DNA of 64,000 bases, taken from NCBI RefSeq assembly GCF_021728535.1, contig NZ_JAKKDU010000015.1:1-64000 (forward strand), given 5' to 3'. The notes beneath the pieces were generated by a model. The model saw nothing but the letters and a program-made list of their open reading frames with translations, had not been told where the DNA came from and did not search any database. Source of the DNA: Wocania arenilitoris. Lineage in GTDB: Bacteria; Bacteroidota; Bacteroidia; Flavobacteriales; Flavobacteriaceae. This document shows positions 33,546 through 44,556 of this stretch, in pieces; positions within the stretch are counted from its first letter, which is position 1; each line of letters starts with the position of its first letter. The translations under genes and the position numbers were made by a program.

Positions 33546-35594
33546 TTATTCTGGATATTCAATACGCAAATGGTAAATATTTGCAAGCTTGTGTTTTAAC
33601 ACTTTTTTTATAGACTGAATCTCTTTAAAAGTAATATTTGCATTTAAAAATTGTCCTTCCTCTATTTGTTTATTAATTATATTTTCTACAAAGGCATCAA
33701 TCTTTGTAGAGGTAGGCTCTTTTAAACTTTTTGATGCCGCTTCTACACTATCGCACATCATTAAAATAGCAGTTTCTTTACTAAAGGGTTTCGGTCCTGG
33801 GTAACTAAAATTTAATTTATCTACCTCTTTTTGTTGTTCTTTTTCTTTTTTATAAAAATAATAAACAAGGCTTGTTCCATGGTGCGTTCTAATAAAATCT
33901 ATAACACGATCTGGTAAATTATTTTTTCGAGCTATTTCAATACCATCAATGACATGATCGATTATAATTTTAGCACTTTCTTTTGATGAAAGTTCATCGT
34001 GAGGATTAATTCCTGTAGATTGATTTTCAGTAAAATATGTTGGATTTTTCATTTTACCAATATCGTGGTAGAGCGCTCCTACTCTAATCAACATGGCATT
34101 TGCACCTATTTCGTTAGCAGAAGCTTCAGCCAAATTAGCTACGTTTAATGAATGATGAAATGTTCCTGGTGATTTATTTGAAAGTTCTTTAAGTAATTTT
34201 GAATTGGTATCTGATAATTCTAAAAGTGATACATCTGAAACTAATCCAAAAAGTTTTTCATAAATATAAATTAAGGGCTGTACGAATAAAGTTGCAAGTC
34301 CGCAAAGTACAAACCAAATAAACGTTTCCCATTTAATGGTTTCTACGGTGCCTTCGTGTATTACAAAAAAAGCAAAATAAGCAATGATATATATTAATGT
34401 AATTTGTCCAACAGAAATAAAGAGATTGGCTCTTTTATATAATTCTGAAACAGTTAAAATTGTAACTATACCAGCAATAATTTGCAGGAACATATACTCA
34501 TAACTATTAGGTACTATAAAGCCCAATAGTAAAACAGTAATTACGTGTGCAAACAAGCCCAAACGTGCATCGAAAAATGCTTTAAAAACTAATGGCAAAA
34601 TACATATAGGAACAACGTAAATATATTTAGAATTATAGTTTACAACTAATGTTGTAATAAAAACCATTAAAAGAATATTGAAAAAAATAAAGGTGACTTT
34701 AGTATTGTTTTCAAATACATCTGGCCTGTATTTTCTAAGAAATAATAACAGCATTAATAAGGCTAATGCCACTAGCAATGTATAAGCAAATAGTATCCAA
34801 TTATAGTTTAATTGATTCCAAACCTGAGATTCGTACTCAGATTGTAACGATTTTAAAATTTGATATTTATCTCCTTCAATAACTTCTCCTTTGGAAATAA
34901 TTAAGGTTTCTTTTTCAATACTTCCTCTGGCATAAACAATCTTATTAAACTCTTCTTGTAAAACTTTATCTGTGGTTGATTTATCAAAAGACAAATTAGG
35001 TTCAACTAAATCAAAAAACAGTGATACAAAACTAGTTTTATACTTTAATAAATTTTGATTTGAAAGCTCTTTATCAATAACAGCAACAACTTTATCTTGC
35101 TTTATTAAATTAGAAAACAGTGTTTTATTTTTCTCAACGCGGTCATCAAGTATAACTACAAGTTTGCTTTCTGAAAATTTATAATCTTCATTTAAAATAC
35201 CAAATTGGTACAATTCTTTAATGATTTTATTGCCTGTGTTAAACAAATTATCTAAATCAAATTCAGCAATAGAATCTGTAAATATATTTTTAAATTGAGT
35301 TTGAAAAGCATTTGCTACTTTGGTTTCAACTGAGCTATCAATATTAAAATACAGAACTGCGTTATCTGTAATACTTTGCTTTTCTTTATTAATTTCTTCA
35401 TCTGTCTTTTTAACAGCAAAGTTAAAAGGTGCATATAAATTTTCGGATTGCCAAGGTTTTCCTTTTTCAAAATTGTATTTAAACTTTCCGCTTTTAGGAA
35501 ATAAATACACAATTAAAAATATTGTCCCTATAAACAATAATCCTTTATAGATTATAGAATGGTTTCGGTAAAGTTTATTGATTAAATCTTTCAT
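33546..35594 (-). CDS. PgpH-like 7TM-HD phosphohydrolase (probable c-di-AMP phosphodiesterase)
   Basis: The 682-residue membrane protein has an N-terminal anchor and an extracytoplasmic 7TMR-HDED domain (about 35-260). Seven transmembrane helices follow (about 265-470), then a cytoplasmic HD domain with GTFHHSLNVANLAE, LYHDIGKM and RTHHGTSLVYYF. PgpH in Listeria hydrolyses cyclic di-AMP; relatives in Bacteroidota are presumed to do the same. The external domain suggests signal-controlled activity. It lies upstream of, and in the same orientation as, the tRNA operon. Confidence 0.9.
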   Translation of the reverse strand: MKDLINKLYRNHSIIYKGLLFIGTIFLIVYLFPKSGKFKYNFEKGKPWQSENLYAPFNFAVKKTDEEINKEKQSITDNAVLYFNIDSSVETKVANAFQTQFKNIFTDSIAEFDLDNLFNTGNKIIKELYQFGILNEDYKFSESKLVVILDDRVEKNKTLFSNLIKQDKVVAVIDKELSNQNLLKYKTSFVSLFFDLVEPNLSFDKSTTDKVLQEEFNKIVYARGSIEKETLIISKGEVIEGDKYQILKSLQSEYESQVWNQLNYNWILFAYTLLVALALLMLLLFLRKYRPDVFENNTKVTFIFFNILLMVFITTLVVNYNSKYIYVVPICILPLVFKAFFDARLGLFAHVITVLLLGFIVPNSYEYMFLQIIAGIVTILTVSELYKRANLFISVGQITLIYIIAYFAFFVIHEGTVETIKWETFIWFVLCGLATLFVQPLIYIYEKLFGLVSDVSLLELSDTNSKLLKELSNKSPGTFHHSLNVANLAEASANEIGANAMLIRVGALYHDIGKMKNPTYFTENQSTGINPHDELSSKESAKIIIDHVIDGIEIARKNNLPDRVIDFIRTHHGTSLVYYFYKKEKEQQKEVDKLNFSYPGPKPFSKETAILMMCDSVEAASKSLKEPTSTKIDAFVENIINKQIEEGQFLNANITFKEIQSIKKVLKHKLANIYHLRIEYPE

Positions 35595-35612
35595 TTAACA
35601 TTTTCAATACTT

Positions 35613-35620
35613 CAAATGTA
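35613..35620 (-). promoter_or_regulatory. Possible -7 box TACATTTG for the PgpH-like gene
   Basis: On the minus strand the octamer TACATTTG lies 19 bases before the ATG. No -33 TTG is evident. Confidence 0.45.
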
Positions 35621-35721
35621 ATAAATTTCTAATCCTTTTTATGTTTTATAATATTCTAATGATTACTTAGTTCTATTAAAAATTGATTATTTTCGTTGTG
35701 TTATAATTAAAGCATAAAAAA

Positions 35722-36900
35722 ATGAGTAAAGAAGTTGTTATTGTATCGGCAGCAAGAACACCAATAGGTAGTTTTTTAGGTGCTTTGTCAACTATTCCTG
35801 CTACAAAATTAGGAGCAATCGCAATTAAAGGCGCTTTAGATAAAATTAACCTAAAACCTAGTTTAGTAGAAGAGGTTTTAATGGGTAACGTAATACAGGC
35901 TGGCACAGGTCAAGCTCCTGCAAGACAAGCTGCTATTTATGCCGGCATACCTAATACAGTACCGTGTACAACCATAAATAAAGTATGTGCTTCTGGAATG
36001 AAATCTGTTATACAAGCTGCTCAATCTATAGCACTTGGTGATGCTAATATTATTGTTGCTGGTGGAATGGAAAACATGAGTTTAATACCGCATTATTTAT
36101 ATACAAGAACAGGTATTAAATTTGGACCAACTACTTTAATTGATGGTATGCAAAAGGATGGGCTAGTTGATGCTTACGACCAAAATGCTATGGGCGTTTG
36201 TGCTGACGCATGCGCTAATAAATATGAGTTTTCTAGAAAAGATCAAGACGCTTTTGCTATTCAATCATACAAACGATCTGCTGATGCTTGGAATTCAGGT
36301 AAATTTGATAATGAAGTCGTTTCTGTTGAAGTTCCACAACGCAGAGGTGAGCCAATAATAGTAAGCAAAGATGAGGAGTTCACTAATGTTAAAATAGAAA
36401 AAATACCACAACTACGCCCTGCTTTTACCAAAGATGGTACAGTAACAGCTGCTAATGCATCTACTATCAACGATGGTGCTGGAGCTATGGTATTAATGAG
36501 TAAAGAAAAAGCTGAAAAGCTGGGTTTAAAACCTTTAGCAACCATAAAAAGTTATGCAGATGCAGCACACGAACCAGAGTGGTTTACAACAGCTCCCGCC
36601 AAAGCTTTACCTAAAGCATTAAGTAAAGCAGGAATTACAATAAACGACGTTGATTATTTTGAATTTAATGAAGCTTTTTCAGTAGTTGGATTAGCCAATA
36701 TGAAGATTCTCGGGCTAAACGATAGTAATGTAAATGTAAATGGTGGCGCAGTCTCTCTTGGGCATCCATTAGGTTGTTCTGGCGTTAGAATACTTGTAAC
36801 ACTACTAAATGTTTTAGAACAAAACAATGCTAAAATTGGTGCTGCAGCAATTTGTAATGGTGGTGGTGGTGCATCAGCAATGGTTATCAAACGCTCATAA
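35722..36900 (+). CDS. Acetyl-CoA C-acetyltransferase (thiolase)
   Basis: The 392-residue cytoplasmic enzyme condenses or cleaves acetoacetyl-CoA. It contains the acyl-accepting Cys89 in NKVCASGM, the NEAFSVVG motif, GHPLGCSG with the active-site His, and the second catalytic Cys in ICNGGGGAS. The length and motifs match PhaA/AtoB-type thiolases. No partner dehydrogenase or CoA-transferase gene is adjacent, so whether it acts in degradation, synthesis or leucine catabolism cannot be decided here. Confidence 0.93.
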   Translation: MSKEVVIVSAARTPIGSFLGALSTIPATKLGAIAIKGALDKINLKPSLVEEVLMGNVIQAGTGQAPARQAAIYAGIPNTVPCTTINKVCASGMKSVIQAAQSIALGDANIIVAGGMENMSLIPHYLYTRTGIKFGPTTLIDGMQKDGLVDAYDQNAMGVCADACANKYEFSRKDQDAFAIQSYKRSADAWNSGKFDNEVVSVEVPQRRGEPIIVSKDEEFTNVKIEKIPQLRPAFTKDGTVTAANASTINDGAGAMVLMSKEKAEKLGLKPLATIKSYADAAHEPEWFTTAPAKALPKALSKAGITINDVDYFEFNEAFSVVGLANMKILGLNDSNVNVNGGAVSLGHPLGCSGVRILVTLLNVLEQNNAKIGAAAICNGGGGASAMVIKRS

Positions 36901-37033
36901 AGTTATATGTTTTTTTGTTATTATTTATTGATTATGAAATACGTTATTAAATTTTTTATTGGTGAAACGAAAAACATTTTTTTCTGATACTTGCTTAAAT
37001 AATTAATAGTAATGGTTAATAGAAAATAACTTT

Positions 37034-37783
37034 ATGCAATACGGAATTTGTAATTTAAGCATTGTTTCTCTGCGATTTGAACCTTCGAATAAAAGTGAGC
37101 TTGTTTCTCAGGTTTTATATGGAGATTATTTTAAAGTTTTAGAACAACGAAAATTTTGGAGTAAAATTCGACTTGCTTTTGATAAATATGAAGGTTGGAT
37201 AGATAATAAACAATTCATTAAAATTACTGAAGAGCAATTTAAAGCCTTAGACCAAGAGACTCTCAAACTTTCAGCAGATTTAGTAGAATTTGTTCAAGAT
37301 AAAAATGAGCAATTACACTCAATTTCTTTAGGCTCATTACTTAACGGTTTATCAATTTTAAACCATCATTTTGATGGCAATCTAGTTTCAGGAGTTTCAT
37401 CAAAAAACAATCTGATTAATACGGCTTTTTTATATTTAAACACACCCTATCTACATGGAGGTAAAACACCTTTTGGTATCGATTGCTCCGGTTTTACACA
37501 AATGGTTTACAAACTTAATGGTTTTAAATTATTAAGAGAAGCCTCGCAACAGGCTACTCAAGGAGAAGCTTTAAGTTTTATTGAAGAAAGTGAACCTGGC
37601 GATTTGGCTTTTTTTGATGATAACGAAGGCGTAATTACCCATGTTGGTATTATAATGAAAGATAATTATATTATTCATGCTTATGGTAAAGTAAGAATTG
37701 ATAGGCTAGATCATTCTGGAATTTATAATATCGATGAAAAAATACATACCCATAAACTGAGGGTTATAAAAAAAGTGATATAA
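37034..37783 (+). CDS. NlpC/P60 (C40) peptidase with SH3-like domain
   Basis: The 249-residue protein has an N-terminal SH3-like region (about 1-65; VSLRFEPSNKSELVSQVLYGD), then an NlpC/P60 domain from about 125. The catalytic Cys is in GIDCSGFTQMVY, the His in THVGIIM, and a downstream HAYGKV gives the third polar residue. These enzymes cleave D-Glu-meso-DAP bonds of peptidoglycan stems. No signal peptide is visible, so it may act on recycled muropeptides in the cytoplasm, like YkfC. Confidence 0.9.
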   Translation: MQYGICNLSIVSLRFEPSNKSELVSQVLYGDYFKVLEQRKFWSKIRLAFDKYEGWIDNKQFIKITEEQFKALDQETLKLSADLVEFVQDKNEQLHSISLGSLLNGLSILNHHFDGNLVSGVSSKNNLINTAFLYLNTPYLHGGKTPFGIDCSGFTQMVYKLNGFKLLREASQQATQGEALSFIEESEPGDLAFFDDNEGVITHVGIIMKDNYIIHAYGKVRIDRLDHSGIYNIDEKIHTHKLRVIKKVI

Positions 37784-37812
37784 AAAAAAGTCGCAAATTG
37801 CGACTTTTTTTT
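37782..37812. terminator. Bidirectional terminator between the NlpC/P60 and TPR genes
   Basis: A perfect 14-bp stem (A8-GTCGCA / TGCGAC-T8) with an AAT loop lies between two convergent genes. It has A and T runs on both sides, so it can serve both strands. Confidence 0.9.
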
Positions 37813-37837
37813 ATATAGATTATAACTATATGTATTA

Positions 37838-39088
37838 TTAGTTTCCACCCTCCATGGCTTCAACTCTTTCTTTCATGGCCTTAAATTTATCTGTTTCTCC
37901 TAAAACACTATAAATATTCATTAACGTTTTAGCGGCATTTATATTTTTTGAATCAATACTTAATGCTTTATCTAAATAAGGTACTGCAGTTTTGTATAAA
38001 TCTTGACGCGCTTCACGCAACTCATCATAACGTTTATCATCAGCAGCTGAGGTTCCTAAGCCATTCATTTCATCAACAATAGCTTTCTCACTATTTAAAA
38101 TCAATGCAGACATATTAATGTAAGCGTTAATGTAGTTAGGGTCTAACTCTATTACTTTGTCATAATATTTTTTTGCAGCCTCATTATCGCCTGATTCACC
38201 AGCAATTACTCCTAAATTATATTGCAATTCAGCATTTTTAGGATCCTTTTCAGTAGCAATTTCTAAAAGTCTTTGAAACTCAGCTTTGTTACCCATTTTA
38301 AAATGCACATTAGCTTCAGTTAACAATAAATCAATATCGTCTGGAGTTTCTGCTCTAGCATCTTTAATGGCAGCAATAGCTTTTTCATTATCGCCATTGC
38401 TTACATAAATAAGTGCTATATTTTTAACAATCTCAGGTTTTTTTGATTCTGTTACTCGTTCTCCTGGTTTAATATGCGTTTTTGTTTTTACATATAAATC
38501 GCGTGTAGCTTTATCGAAAACTTCTTCTTCTCCAGTTTCAGCATTAATTGCAAAATATTCTTTTTGAATGCCTGTATATTCTAATGTTTTAAGTTCTTCG
38601 TATAATTTTAATGCGCGGTCATATTCTTTAACATTTACAGCTGTAGCTGCAGCATAATAAAGAAATAAAGTATCTCTCTTAGACATTTTGTATGCATGCT
38701 CAAAATATTTAGAAGCTGTTGAAAAATCTTTTGCTTCGTAAGCCTTGTTCCCTTTTTTTAAGACACCATTTGTCATGTTCTGTTTTAGTTCACCTACCTC
38801 TGCGACATAAGCGTCTTTTACATTTTCTAAACTCTCTAAAGCTTTATCAATATCTTGCATTGAGCCTGCTCCATTTGCATAAAACGCTTGACCCAATAAG
38901 TAATAATATTTTGCCTTGCTTTTGTTGTCCATGGAAGACATTAAAGCTTTGGCTTGATTTAAAGCTGCTTTGGCTTCTGCAAAATTGCTTCCTTTAATAG
39001 CTTTCTCTGCAGATTTCAATTCTTTTTTTTGCGCAAATGAAAATGCACTTATTGAAAAAGCTAAAGCTATGATTAATTTTTTTTTCAT
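37838..39088 (-). CDS. Secreted TPR-repeat protein
   Basis: The 416-residue protein has a signal peptide (about 1-19; SAFSFAQ) and is otherwise composed of helical tetratricopeptide repeats. Clear examples are DKALKLYEELKTLEYTG-like and AELQYNLGVIAGESGDNEAAKKYY units. Conserved TPR proteins of this kind follow gyrA in Flavobacteriia, to my knowledge. It probably mediates periplasmic protein interactions; the partner is unknown. It follows gyrA by 28 bases, so the two are likely cotranscribed. Confidence 0.85.
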   Translation of the reverse strand: MKKKLIIALAFSISAFSFAQKKELKSAEKAIKGSNFAEAKAALNQAKALMSSMDNKSKAKYYYLLGQAFYANGAGSMQDIDKALESLENVKDAYVAEVGELKQNMTNGVLKKGNKAYEAKDFSTASKYFEHAYKMSKRDTLFLYYAAATAVNVKEYDRALKLYEELKTLEYTGIQKEYFAINAETGEEEVFDKATRDLYVKTKTHIKPGERVTESKKPEIVKNIALIYVSNGDNEKAIAAIKDARAETPDDIDLLLTEANVHFKMGNKAEFQRLLEIATEKDPKNAELQYNLGVIAGESGDNEAAKKYYDKVIELDPNYINAYINMSALILNSEKAIVDEMNGLGTSAADDKRYDELREARQDLYKTAVPYLDKALSIDSKNINAAKTLMNIYSVLGETDKFKAMKERVEAMEGGN

Positions 39089-39116
39089 TGTATTAATAAT
39101 ATTTAGTTAATTGTCC

Positions 39117-41648
39117 TTAATTATTTTCGTTAATGGTATTATCAAGAGTTGTGCCATCTTCAGAATCATTAATATTTTCGGTTGTTTGAACATCTTCAAC
39201 TTCTTCTTCATCATGCATCACTTTAGCAACAGCAGCAATAGAATCACTTCCTTTAAGGTTAATTAGCTTAACACCTTGAGTGGCTCTTCCCATAACTCTT
39301 AAATCTTTAACTGCCATTCGGATAGCTATTCCAGATTTATTGATAATCATTAAGTCGTCATCATCCGTTACATTTTTAATAGACACTAAGTTACCTGTTT
39401 TTTCTGTAATAGAAATGGTTTTCACGCCTTTTCCGCCTCTATTGGTAACTCTATAGTCTTCTAAACTAGAACGTTTACCATAGCCATTCTCTGAAACTAC
39501 AAGAATATTACTTTCCATATCATCAACAGCTATCATACCTACAACTTCATCTGTTTTCTCGTCTTGTAAACGAATGCCACGAACTCCAGAAGCATTTCGT
39601 CCCATAGGTCTGGTTTTAGCTTCTTCAAAACGAATGGCTTTACCAGATTTTAATGCTAGCATGACTTGACTTTCGCCAGTGGTTAACTTCGCTTCTAATA
39701 AAACATCATCTTCTTTAATAGTAATTGCATTAATTCCGTTAGTTCTTGGGCGTGAATATTGTTCTAAAGAGGTCTTTTTAACCTGACCTTTTTTAGTGGC
39801 CATAATAACATAATGATTATTAATGTAATCTTCATCTTTTAAATCTTGAGTACAGATAAATGCCATAACTTTATCATCCTGCTCAATGTTTATAAGATTT
39901 TGAATCGCTCTTCCTTTTGAGGTTTTGCTGCCTTCTGGAATTTCGTAAACACGCATCCAAAAACATTTTCCTTTTTGAGTGAAAAACAACATATATTGGT
40001 GATTTGTACCTACAAACAAGTTCTCTAAAAAATCTTCGTTACGAGTAGTTGATGCTTTTTGGCCAACACCGCCTCTATTTTGTGTTTTATATTCTGTAAG
40101 CGAAGTGCGTTTAATATATCCTGCGTGAGAAATAGTAATAACCACTTTTTCGTTAGGAATCATATCTTCTATACTTAAATCGCCTCCTGCATATTCGATA
40201 GTCGAACGACGCTCATCGCCATATTTATCTCTTACAACTTCCAATTCAGACTTAATAATATCCATTCTGCGCTCTTTTTTATCTAGAATGTCTTTTAAAT
40301 CTTCAATGGTTTTCATTAACTCATCATATTCAGAACGAAGCTTATCTTGCTCTAAACCTGTAAGTTGACGCAAACGCATTTCTACAATGGCTTTGGCTTG
40401 AATTTCTGAAAGTTTAAAACGCTCAATTAGTTTTTCGCGAGCTTCATCAGCATTAGATGATGCACGAATAAGCGCTATAACCTCGTCAATATTATCAGAA
40501 GCAATTATTAATCCTTCTAAAATATGTGCACGTTCTTCAGCTTTGCGTAATTCGTAAGTCGTTCTTCTAACAACAACTTCGTGTCTGTGCTCTACAAAAT
40601 AATGAATAAGTTCTTTTAAATTTAATAACTGCGGCCTACCGTTAACTAACGCAATATTATTTACGCTAAAAGAAGATTGCAGTGCAGTATATTTATATAA
40701 TTTATTTAGAACGATATTTGGAATAGCATCACGTTTTAAAACGTAAACAATACGCATACCGTTTCTGTCAGATTCATCACGAATGGTAGAAATTCCTTCT
40801 AATTTTTTCTCGTTTACCAAATCAGCCGTTTTTTTAATCATATCTGCTTTATTAACTTGGTATGGAATTTCTGTAACTACTATAGATTCACGACCTTGAA
40901 CTTCTTCAATATTGGCTTTACCTCGTATTACTATACGCCCTCGACCTGTTTGAAAAGCTTCCTTTACGCCATCGTATCCATAAATAGTTCCACCAGTAGG
41001 AAAATCTGGCGCTTTTACATGCTGTATAAGCTCATCTATTTCAATATTAGTATTATCAATATATGCAATAGTGCCATTTACAACTTCCGTTAAATTGTGT
41101 GGCGGCATATTCGTTGCCATACCTACAGCAATCCCAGAAGCGCCATTTACTAAAAGTCCAGGAATACGTGTTGGAAGCACAGTTGGTTCTTGTAGCGTAT
41201 CATCAAAATTTAATTTATGATCTACGGTTTCTTTTTCTATATCTGCAAGCATGTCTTCAGATATTTTTCGCATACGTGCCTCGGTATAACGCATTGCTGC
41301 AGGACTATCACCATCAATAGAACCAAAGTTACCTTGTCCATCTACTAACATGTAACGCAAACTCCATTCTTGCGCCATACGAACCATAGCATCATAAACT
41401 GAAGTATCTCCGTGTGGATGATACTTACCCAAAACTTCTCCTACAATTCTTGCAGATTTTTTATGTGCTGAATTTGCTCTAACACCCAATTCGTGCATAC
41501 CGTATAGCACGCGTCTATGAACTGGCTTTAAACCATCTCTTACATCGGGTAAAGCACGTGACACAATGACCGACATTGAGTAATCAATGTAAGCCGATTT
41601 CATCTCATCTTCAATATTAATAGGAATCAATTTTTCTCCTTCTGCCAT
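39117..41648 (-). CDS. gyrA: DNA gyrase subunit A
   Basis: The 843-residue subunit breaks and reseals DNA for negative supercoiling. It shows the catalytic Tyr121 in [10 protein letters not shown] and the quinolone-resistance region [15 protein letters not shown]-terminal beta-pinwheel of six blades includes the GyrA-box-like QNRGGVGQK. The C-terminus is acidic (DEEEVEDVQ...). Presence of the gyrase box distinguishes it from parC at 51931-54579. It is divergent from clpC. Confidence 0.97.
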   Translation of the reverse strand: MAEGEKLIPINIEDEMKSAYIDYSMSVIVSRALPDVRDGLKPVHRRVLYGMHELGVRANSAHKKSARIVGEVLGKYHPHGDTSVYDAMVRMAQEWSLRYMLVDGQGNFGSIDGDSPAAMRYTEARMRKISEDMLADIEKETVDHKLNFDDTLQEPTVLPTRIPGLLVNGASGIAVGMATNMPPHNLTEVVNGTIAYIDNTNIEIDELIQHVKAPDFPTGGTIYGYDGVKEAFQTGRGRIVIRGKANIEEVQGRESIVVTEIPYQVNKADMIKKTADLVNEKKLEGISTIRDESDRNGMRIVYVLKRDAIPNIVLNKLYKYTALQSSFSVNNIALVNGRPQLLNLKELIHYFVEHRHEVVVRRTTYELRKAEERAHILEGLIIASDNIDEVIALIRASSNADEAREKLIERFKLSEIQAKAIVEMRLRQLTGLEQDKLRSEYDELMKTIEDLKDILDKKERRMDIIKSELEVVRDKYGDERRSTIEYAGGDLSIEDMIPNEKVVITISHAGYIKRTSLTEYKTQNRGGVGQKASTTRNEDFLENLFVGTNHQYMLFFTQKGKCFWMRVYEIPEGSKTSKGRAIQNLINIEQDDKVMAFICTQDLKDEDYINNHYVIMATKKGQVKKTSLEQYSRPRTNGINAITIKEDDVLLEAKLTTGESQVMLALKSGKAIRFEEAKTRPMGRNASGVRGIRLQDEKTDEVVGMIAVDDMESNILVVSENGYGKRSSLEDYRVTNRGGKGVKTISITEKTGNLVSIKNVTDDDDLMIINKSGIAIRMAVKDLRVMGRATQGVKLINLKGSDSIAAVAKVMHDEEEVEDVQTTENINDSEDGTTLDNTINENN

Positions 41649-41898
41649 AAATATTTTAATTAAGTTTTAGTGAGTATTTCAAAACATGCTAATATAAAAC
41701 TTTCAATAGTCATAGTAAGACTTTCAATCGTATTTTTTCATGTTTTTTATTAACAATTTCGTCCCCTTTTTTAGTTAATAAGTATGCGCATTAAAATTTT
41801 GATTTTATAAAGATTTTTTCGTCAATTAGCAATTTAAGGAACGGTTTTTGAATTTAATAAACTATTATTATTATTTTTAATGCAGAAAGGAACAAGTT

Positions 41899-44448
41899 AT
41901 GGATGATAATTTTTCACCAAGAGTAAAAGATGTAATTGCTTATAGTAAAGAGGAAGCATTGCGTTTGGGTCACGATTTTATTGGTACCGAACACTTAATG
42001 CTTGGACTTTTGCGCGATGGAGATGGTAAAGCTATTAACATACTAAATGCTTTAGAAATTGATTTGAATCATTTAAGGCGAAAAGTAGAAATTTTAAGTC
42101 CTGCTAACCCAAATATTACGATAGCTTCAAATCAAAAAAAGAATTTGCACCTTACTAGACAGGCAGAACGCGCTTTGAAAACTACGTTTTTAGAAGCTAA
42201 ATTATTTCAAAGTTCTTCTATAAATACTGCGCACCTTTTGCTTTGCATTTTAAGAAATGAAAACGACCCAACTACTAAGCTTTTAAATAAGCTTAAAATC
42301 GATTACGATAATGTTAAAGAACAATTTAAACATATGATTACTAACGATAGCGATTATATAGAACCCAAAGCAGAATCTTTTCAAGATGATGATTCAGGCT
42401 CGCAAGAAGATACTCCTAAAGATAATATCTTTAATACCCCAACTGGAAAAACCAATAAAAAATCTAAAACGCCTGTTTTAGATAATTTTGGTAGAGACTT
42501 AACCGCTTTAGCAGACGAAGGAAAACTAGATCCTGTTGTTGGTAGAGAAAAAGAAATACAGCGTGTCTCTCAAATATTAAGTAGAAGAAAAAAAAATAAT
42601 CCCCTTTTAATTGGAGAGCCTGGAGTTGGTAAATCTGCCATTGCTGAAGGTTTAGCGCTGCGTATTGTAAAACGAAAAGTATCACGTATACTTTTCAATA
42701 AGCGCGTAGTAACTTTAGATTTAGCAAGCTTAGTGGCTGGCACAAAATATCGCGGTCAGTTTGAAGAGCGCATGAAAGCCGTGATGAATGAGCTTGAAAA
42801 GAATGACGATGTCATTCTTTTTATTGACGAAATTCATACCATTGTTGGTGCTGGTGGCGCTACCGGAAGCTTAGACGCTTCAAACATGTTTAAACCTGCT
42901 CTAGCCAGAGGTGAAATTCAATGTATTGGAGCAACAACACTTGATGAGTATAGGCAATATATCGAAAAAGACGGTGCTTTAGAGCGCCGTTTCCAGAAGG
43001 TTATTGTTGAACCAACAACAGTTGAAGAAACTATTGAAATACTTAACAATATAAAAGGGAAATACGAAGAACATCACAACGTAGATTACACACCTGAAGC
43101 CATTGAAGCTTGTGTAAAACTAACAAATAGATATATGACAGAACGCTTCTTACCAGACAAAGCTATTGATGCTTTAGATGAAGCTGGATCGCGTGTTCAT
43201 ATCACAAACATAGATGTTCCTAAACAAATCTTAGAACTCGAAAACAAGCTTGAAAAAGTTAAAGAGACTAAAAATTCTGTTGTTAAAAAACAAAAATATG
43301 AAGAAGCAGCAAAACTTAGAGATGATGAAAAACGCATCGAAAAAGAATTAGCAACTGCTCAAGAAAAATGGGAAGAAGAAACTAAACAACATCGCGAAAT
43401 AGTTAGTGCAGATAATGTAGCCGACGTAGTTTCTATGATGACTGGTGTACCAGTAAACAGAATTGCACAAACCGAAATTAATAAACTTGCCGAATTACCA
43501 AACTTAATAAAAGGAAAGGTTATTGGTCAAGATGAAGCTGTAACTAAAGTTGTTAAAGCTATTCAGCGAAATCGTGCCGGACTTAAAGATCCTAATAAGC
43601 CAATTGGGTCATTTATATTTTTAGGTCAAACAGGTGTTGGAAAAACACAACTAGCTAAAGTATTATCACGTGAATTATTTGATAGCGAAGACTCTCTTGT
43701 TAGAATTGACATGAGCGAATACATGGAAAAATTTGCCATTTCCAGATTAATTGGTGCACCTCCAGGATACGTAGGTTACGAAGAAGGCGGACAATTAACT
43801 GAAAAAGTAAGACGTAAACCTTATGCTGTTATTCTTTTAGATGAAATTGAAAAAGCACATCCCGATGTATTTAACATGCTATTACAAGTGCTAGACGATG
43901 GCTATTTAACCGATAGTTTAGGTAGAAAAATTGATTTTAGAAATACTATTATTATTATGACATCAAATATTGGTGCTCGTAAATTAAAAGATTTCGGCAC
44001 TGGGATTGGTTTTGGAACGGCTTCGCAAAAAGCACAAGAAGATGCAAATGCAGTAAAGATTATTGAAAACGCACTTAAAAAATCATTCGCGCCAGAGTTT
44101 TTAAATAGAATTGATGATGTTGTTGTATTTAATGCTCTTGAAAAAGAAGATATCAATAAAATTATTGATATTGAGTTAGAGAAACTATTAGTTAGAATTA
44201 AAGATTTAGGCTATATATTAAAACTCAGCAAAAGTGCCAAAGATTATATAGCAGATAAAGGTTTTGATAAGCAATATGGAGCAAGACCTTTAAAAAGAGC
44301 TATTCAAAAATATATTGAAGATGCCTTAGCTGAAGAAATCATTTCTTCAAATGCAGAGGAAGGTGATAAAATAAGTATAGATTTAGACAAAAAATCAAAC
44401 GAACTTAAAATTTCAATAGAAAAAGCTGAAAAGCCTACAGAATCTTAA
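41899..44448 (+). CDS. clpC: ClpC, AAA+ unfoldase of the Clp protease
   Basis: The 849-residue protein unfolds substrates and feeds them to ClpP. It has an N-terminal Clp_N double repeat (1-145) and two AAA+ modules with Walker A GEPGVGKSA and GQTGVGKTQ. A short middle domain between them has the UVR-like KQKYEEAAKLRDDEKRI. The C-terminal D2-small domain follows. The middle region is short, as in ClpC, not ClpB. Divergent from gyrA across a 250-base gap in which I see no other gene. Confidence 0.96.
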   Translation: MDDNFSPRVKDVIAYSKEEALRLGHDFIGTEHLMLGLLRDGDGKAINILNALEIDLNHLRRKVEILSPANPNITIASNQKKNLHLTRQAERALKTTFLEAKLFQSSSINTAHLLLCILRNENDPTTKLLNKLKIDYDNVKEQFKHMITNDSDYIEPKAESFQDDDSGSQEDTPKDNIFNTPTGKTNKKSKTPVLDNFGRDLTALADEGKLDPVVGREKEIQRVSQILSRRKKNNPLLIGEPGVGKSAIAEGLALRIVKRKVSRILFNKRVVTLDLASLVAGTKYRGQFEERMKAVMNELEKNDDVILFIDEIHTIVGAGGATGSLDASNMFKPALARGEIQCIGATTLDEYRQYIEKDGALERRFQKVIVEPTTVEETIEILNNIKGKYEEHHNVDYTPEAIEACVKLTNRYMTERFLPDKAIDALDEAGSRVHITNIDVPKQILELENKLEKVKETKNSVVKKQKYEEAAKLRDDEKRIEKELATAQEKWEEETKQHREIVSADNVADVVSMMTGVPVNRIAQTEINKLAELPNLIKGKVIGQDEAVTKVVKAIQRNRAGLKDPNKPIGSFIFLGQTGVGKTQLAKVLSRELFDSEDSLVRIDMSEYMEKFAISRLIGAPPGYVGYEEGGQLTEKVRRKPYAVILLDEIEKAHPDVFNMLLQVLDDGYLTDSLGRKIDFRNTIIIMTSNIGARKLKDFGTGIGFGTASQKAQEDANAVKIIENALKKSFAPEFLNRIDDVVVFNALEKEDINKIIDIELEKLLVRIKDLGYILKLSKSAKDYIADKGFDKQYGARPLKRAIQKYIEDALAEEIISSNAEEGDKISIDLDKKSNELKISIEKAEKPTES

Positions 44449-44473
44449 TCTTTAAAACACATTAACACTTTTA

Positions 44474-44508
44474 AATCCTACAATCTTTATGACTGTGGGA
44501 TTTTTTTT
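44474..44508 (+). terminator. Terminator after clpC
   Basis: The 9-bp stem AATCCTACA / TGTGGGATT (one G-T pair, 11-base loop) runs directly into eight T residues, 25 bases after the clpC stop. Confidence 0.85.
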
Positions 44509-44556
44509 ATTAAAACTGTAACAAATCAAAATATTACCAATCTATATTATAACAAC

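Noticed and set aside
41649-41898. A hidden small gene or riboswitch in the 250-base gyrA-clpC divergent gap
   Set aside because: Neither a plausible reading frame nor a recognisable conserved RNA structure was seen; it most likely holds only the two promoters.
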